From contig CALJPQ010000021.1 of assembly GCA_937980645.1 (NCBI GenBank), positions 42,904 to 106,903 of the forward strand: a DNA stretch of 64,000 nt, in the 5' to 3' direction. The notes below the pieces were generated by a model that ran no database searches, had not been told where the DNA came from, and worked only from the letters and a program-made list of their open reading frames with translations. This document shows positions 60,890 through 64,000 of the stretch, piece by piece (position 1 is the stretch's first letter; every line of letters begins with the position of its first letter). This DNA is from an uncultured Saprospiraceae bacterium. Lineage in GTDB: Bacteria > Bacteroidota > Bacteroidia > Chitinophagales > Saprospiraceae. Made by a program: the position numbers and the translations under genes.

Positions 60890-61393
60890 ATGGAAAGCGC
60901 CTTTGCCGCCGAATTCCGCGCCCAGGCCGTTTTCCGCATGGAAGAAAGCACGCGCATGTGTCGCCGTGCGCTGGAAGAATTACCCGAAGAAGCCCTCTGG
61001 CAGCGGCCCAATGAGGTTTCCAACAGCGTGGGCAACCTCCTGCTGCACCTGCGTGGCAATATCCGCCAATACATCCACTCTGGCTTGGGCGGCCAGCCCG
61101 ACGTGCGCGAGCGCGACGCTGAGTTTGCCGCCCATAGCGGCTACACGAAAGCCCAAGTCTGGGTGATGTTGGAACAAACCGTCCGTGAAGCCTGCAACAT
61201 CATCCAGCAAGCCGATGACGACAACCTCCTGCGCGTGCGCCGCGTGCAGGGCTTCCAACTCTCCGGCATCGGCATCGTCCTGCATGTTGTGGAGCATTAT
61301 TCCTACCATACCGGCCAGATTGCCTTTTGGGTAAAATGCCTGCGCAACACCGACTTGGGCTTCTACGCAGGCTTTGATTTGAATGCAAAATAG
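60890..61393 (+). CDS. DinB-like (DUF1572) protein
   Basis: A 167-residue four-helix protein of the DinB superfamily. Metal-ligand-type His residues appear in LLLHLRGNI and HVVEHYSYHTGQI, in the family's usual spacing (one His in the second helix, one or two in the C-terminal HYSYHTGQI). Relatives are thiol- or metal-dependent transferases or proteins of unknown role. A 5-bp hairpin with a TTTT loop lies at the stop. It starts 3 bases after the membrane protein stop. Confidence 0.82.
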   Translation: MESAFAAEFRAQAVFRMEESTRMCRRALEELPEEALWQRPNEVSNSVGNLLLHLRGNIRQYIHSGLGGQPDVRERDAEFAAHSGYTKAQVWVMLEQTVREACNIIQQADDDNLLRVRRVQGFQLSGIGIVLHVVEHYSYHTGQIAFWVKCLRNTDLGFYAGFDLNAK

Positions 61394-61512
61394 AGTGGCT
61401 TTTGCCACGAGTGCACCCATTAAGGCACGAAGAGGGCGGCTAAAGGGGGCGGCATTTTTTTTTACGGCAAACTGCCCATTTTAGGCAAAAGGCTATTTTG
61501 TCTCATCGGCGC

Positions 61513-61545
61513 TTTGGTAGCATTTAGCGGGGCTGACTACTTTTG
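61513..61545 (+). promoter_or_regulatory. Promoter for the PPIase gene (TTTG-N21-TACTTTTG)
   Basis: TTTG at 61513-61516, 21 bases, then TACTTTTG at 61538-61545, the best full match to the Bacteroidota -33/-7 consensus in the window. It implies a leader of about 40-45 bases before the ATG at 61596. Confidence 0.65.
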
Positions 61546-61595
61546 CGCGCTCGAAGCAGGATTTTTTCCCAAAAATAAAAAACACTAAAGCGACT

Positions 61596-63578
61596 ATGTC
61601 CAAACTGCATTTGCTTGTAGTCCTCATTCTGTTGGGTATAGGTTTGGCCAATGCCCAGCCTGCTCAGGAATATCTGGATGATCCGGTGCTGTTTACCGTA
61701 GCCCAGACGCCTGTTCGGGTGTCGGAGTTTCTCCAGATTTACACCAAAAGCAACCAACAAAAGGCTGACTTTTCGGAGGCTTCACTTCGCGAGTATTTAG
61801 ACCTGTACGTCAAGTTCAAGCTCAAGGTGCAAAAGGCCCGCGAGATGCGCTTAGACACCATGCCCGCCTTTCGCAGCGAACTGGATGGTTATCGGCGTCA
61901 GCTGGCCGCGGCCTATCTGGTGGATAGAGAGGTAACGGAAAAGCTCATCCGCGAAGCTTACGAGCACATGAAGCAGGATGTGGAGATTAGCCACATCCTC
62001 ATTTCGTGCAGCCGTGAGGCCTTGCCTGCTGACACGCTGGCCGCCTTCCAGCGCGCCAATGCCCTGCTGCAAAAGGCGCTCAAAGGCGCAGATTTCGCCC
62101 AGCTGGCTCGCGACAGCTCCGAAGACAAGTCCTCTAAGGAAAACGGCGGCTACATTGGCTTCGTAACAGCCTTGCTGCCCGATGGCTATTACTGGTTTGA
62201 GAAGGCCATTTACAACGCCAAACCCGGTATTGTGCCTTATGTGGTGCGCTCACATCAGGGGTACCACGTCATCAAGGTTCACAGCTTCCGCCCGGCGCGC
62301 GGTGAAGTGGAGGTAGCGCACATTCTCATCCGCAAAGGCGATAGCGAAGAGGCCAATTATATGAAGCGCCAGAAGGCGGATAGCGCCTACGCGGCGGCTC
62401 AACGCATGTCGTGGGACGAAGCCTGCATGCGCTACTCCGAAGACCAGGTCAGCGCCGCCAAAGGCGGTTATGTCGGTGCGTTCGGCATCAACCGCTACCA
62501 GCGCAGCTTCGAGGAAGCCGCCTTTGCCCTAGAAAAAGACGGCGCCATCTCGCCACCTGTGGAGACCACCGTGGGCTGGCACATCATCAAACGCATCAGC
62601 CGACGCCCACTGCCTCCCTTCGAGGAAATGCGCCGCGCCCTTTCGGAGCGTATCAAACGCGACAGCCGAAGCGAAGTGGCTCGCCGAAGCCTCATCGAGC
62701 GCATCCAACGCGAAGCCAACTTCCGCGAATACCCCAAAAACCTGCAGACCTGGGCCAGCCAACAGGTGGACTCTATCTTCCACACCTTCCGCTGGAAGCC
62801 CGACTCCACCGCACCGCAAACACCGCTCATGCAGTATGGCGACCGGGTCTATACGGTGGCTGACTTCGAGGAATTCCTCGCTCGCTCCAGCCGCGACCGC
62901 ATGCGCGGGCTGGGGCACCCCATCGAGCAAACCATTGCTACCCTCTATCAAAACTGGGTAGATGAAGCCGCCATCTCCTTCGAGGAAAGTCAGCTGGATA
63001 AAAAGTATCCCGAATTCCGACACCTCATGCGCGAGTACGAAGAAGGCATGCTCCTCTTTGATGCCGCCAAAATTGAAGTGTGGGACCGCGCCAATACCGA
63101 CACCGCTGGCCTCCAACGCTACTTCGACGAGCGCCTTAAAAACAAATACCTCTGGGACGAACGCGCCGTCGTCAGCTTCTACACCCTCAAGTCCGAGGAC
63201 TCTACCCTGCTCAAAAAAGTGCGCGAATTCGCCGCCAAAAACGAGCCAGAGGCCGTCCTAAAAAAATTCAATAAGAAAGAGGAAATCCTCGTTCGCTTAG
63301 AAAAAACCTACGAAAAAGGCCGTAACAAGGACTTAGACAACATCTGGCGCGCCGGCGGCATGTCGGAGCCTAAAAAGGATGCTGCCACGAAAACAGCCTC
63401 TTTCATCAAAGTCGAGCGCTTGCTGCCACCCTCACCCAAAGCCCTCAGCGACGCCCGTGGCTATGCGGTGGCCGACTACCAGGACTATCTGGAAAAACAA
63501 TGGGTCGAGCAACTGCGCACCCAGTATCCGGTTAAGGTCAACGAGGAAGTGCTACAGGCACTCATCAAACGCCAGTAA
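61596..63578 (+). CDS. Periplasmic double-parvulin peptidyl-prolyl isomerase (SurA/PpiC-like)
   Basis: A 660-residue periplasmic folding factor. The signal peptide (about 1-21, LANAQ) is followed by an N-terminal chaperone-like helical region and two parvulin domains, about 125-230 (VEISHILISCSREALP, YWFEKAIYNAKPG and VRSHQGYHVIKVHS) and 235-340 (VEVAHILIRKGDSEEA, ETTVGWHIIKRISRRP). A long helical C-terminal region follows. SurA-like proteins escort outer-membrane barrels; the number of barrel proteins in the window fits such a role. It has its own promoter and a possible terminator. Confidence 0.9.
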   Translation: MSKLHLLVVLILLGIGLANAQPAQEYLDDPVLFTVAQTPVRVSEFLQIYTKSNQQKADFSEASLREYLDLYVKFKLKVQKAREMRLDTMPAFRSELDGYRRQLAAAYLVDREVTEKLIREAYEHMKQDVEISHILISCSREALPADTLAAFQRANALLQKALKGADFAQLARDSSEDKSSKENGGYIGFVTALLPDGYYWFEKAIYNAKPGIVPYVVRSHQGYHVIKVHSFRPARGEVEVAHILIRKGDSEEANYMKRQKADSAYAAAQRMSWDEACMRYSEDQVSAAKGGYVGAFGINRYQRSFEEAAFALEKDGAISPPVETTVGWHIIKRISRRPLPPFEEMRRALSERIKRDSRSEVARRSLIERIQREANFREYPKNLQTWASQQVDSIFHTFRWKPDSTAPQTPLMQYGDRVYTVADFEEFLARSSRDRMRGLGHPIEQTIATLYQNWVDEAAISFEESQLDKKYPEFRHLMREYEEGMLLFDAAKIEVWDRANTDTAGLQRYFDERLKNKYLWDERAVVSFYTLKSEDSTLLKKVREFAAKNEPEAVLKKFNKKEEILVRLEKTYEKGRNKDLDNIWRAGGMSEPKKDAATKTASFIKVERLLPPSPKALSDARGYAVADYQDYLEKQWVEQLRTQYPVKVNEEVLQALIKRQ

Positions 63579-63584
63579 CCCTGT

Positions 63585-63615
63585 GGCGCCCAAACTCGTT
63601 TGAGCGCCTTCTCTT
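63585..63615 (+). terminator. Possible terminator of the PPIase gene
   Basis: An imperfect hairpin (GGCGC-c-CAAAC with GTTTG-a-GCGCC, one mismatch) 6 bases after the stop, followed by TTCTCTTT. The T run is short, so confidence is limited. Confidence 0.45.
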
Positions 63616-63786
63616 TGGGAGGTCTGGTAAAATAACACGCCACAAGAGGTAATGCCCGGCTAAGCGCTGCCCTCTAAGTGCCGCCGAGGAAAAAAGTAGG
63701 CAAATCCTGTCCGGCGGCTGAATTGCCCGGGCATTTCCTCTGCCATACCCTACACTCTGCTACTGAGGTGCCGTTTAGTCTTTGCC

Positions 63787-63794
63787 TACCTTTG
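63787..63794 (+). promoter_or_regulatory. -7 box (TACCTTTG) before the AAA-ATPase-like gene
   Basis: TACCTTTG 18 bases before the ATG at 63813. No -33 element is clear. Confidence 0.4.
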
Positions 63795-63812
63795 CCTACA
63801 AATCACGGCAAC

Positions 63813-64000
63813 ATGGCGCTTCAAAAACTTCCCATCGGGCTGCAGGACTTCCGCACCATCATTGCGGAAGGCTACAAGTACGTGGACAAAACCCGCTACA
63901 TCCATCGGTTAGTAACGAGCGGCAAATTCTTCTTCCTCTCCCGCCCGCGCCGCTTTGGAAAGTCCCTAACCCTATCCACACTGGCCGAACTCTACGCCGG
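63813..64000 (+). CDS. AAA-ATPase-like/PD-(D/E)XK protein, 5' end only
   Basis: Only the first 62 codons are in the window. They read KLPIGLQDFRTIIAEGYKYVDKT and then FFLSRPRRFGKSLTLSTLAEL, which is the characteristic start of the AAA-ATPase-like (PF09820) proteins of Bacteroidota that normally end in a PD-(D/E)XK nuclease-like domain. Full-length proteins are about 500-570 residues, so most of it lies beyond the right edge. These genes are highly multiplied in many Bacteroidota and their role is unclear. Confidence 0.85.
   Translation, partial: MALQKLPIGLQDFRTIIAEGYKYVDKTRYIHRLVTSGKFFFLSRPRRFGKSLTLSTLAELYA

Noticed and set aside
1..64000. tRNA or rRNA genes
   Set aside because: I saw no T-arm/acceptor patterns or rRNA-like conserved stretches in any intergenic gap.

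Overview
The window looks like a chromosomal segment of a Bacteroidota bacterium, possibly a Saprospiria-like lineage (class-level placement is inference). The evidence: two PorP/SprF-type membrane proteins, a PorE-type OmpA lipoprotein/porin-like protein, three proteins with type IX secretion (T9SS) C-terminal sorting domains, a TonB receptor with an N-terminal carboxypeptidase-regulatory-like domain, a full Na+-NQR operon with an adjacent apbE, few Shine-Dalgarno sequences, and repeated TAnnTTTG promoter boxes just upstream of start codons. The backbone is GC-rich. Two blocks differ from it: a mixed-composition type III CRISPR-Cas operon (about 15.2-24.3 kb) and a visibly AT-rich island (about 37.6-43.9 kb).

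Layout. 1-15.1 kb is housekeeping and envelope: a DUF255/thioredoxin-fold protein cut by the left edge, a secreted M1 aminopeptidase, a lipoprotein, a KUP potassium transporter, a family 9 glycosyltransferase, a porP-porE pair with a strong terminator, tyrS, a 3-hydroxybutyryl-CoA dehydrogenase, a TolC-like protein and an SDR-type threonine dehydrogenase. 15.2-24.3 kb is one tightly overlapping type III operon: cmr1, an AAA ATPase, a TOPRIM/DUF4276-like gene broken by an in-frame UAA, a RAMP gene, a Csx11-like Cas10 with the cyclase GGDD motif replaced, cmr4, cmr5 and a last RAMP gene. No CRISPR array, cas1, cas2 or cas6 is present.

24.3-37.1 kb carries secreted and outer-membrane proteins: a PDZ protein and a VWA protein, both with T9SS tails, a FemAB/GNAT-like acyltransferase coupled to an Omp85-like barrel, a TonB receptor, an E2-like acyltransferase without a lipoyl domain, and a PorP-like protein fused to a coiled coil and an extra C-terminal domain. 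37.2-43.9 kb begins with a truncated IS5-type transposase and continues into a defence-island-like gene set: DNA methyltransferase, sigma-like factor, small HTH-like protein, ImmA/IrrE peptidase, NurA-like nuclease and HerA ATPase, all on one strand.

43.9-64 kb returns to the backbone: LVIVD-repeat protein, S9 peptidase, PQQ-type sugar dehydrogenase with a T9SS tail, apbE and nqrABCDEF, a glutamine amidotransferase, alanine dehydrogenase, tsaE, dtd, a small membrane protein, a DinB-like protein, a double-parvulin PPIase, and the start of an AAA-ATPase-like/PD-(D/E)XK protein. The two most promising regions are the ATPase/TOPRIM pair inside the cyclase-dead type III operon and the methyltransferase-sigma-ImmA-NurA-HerA cluster.
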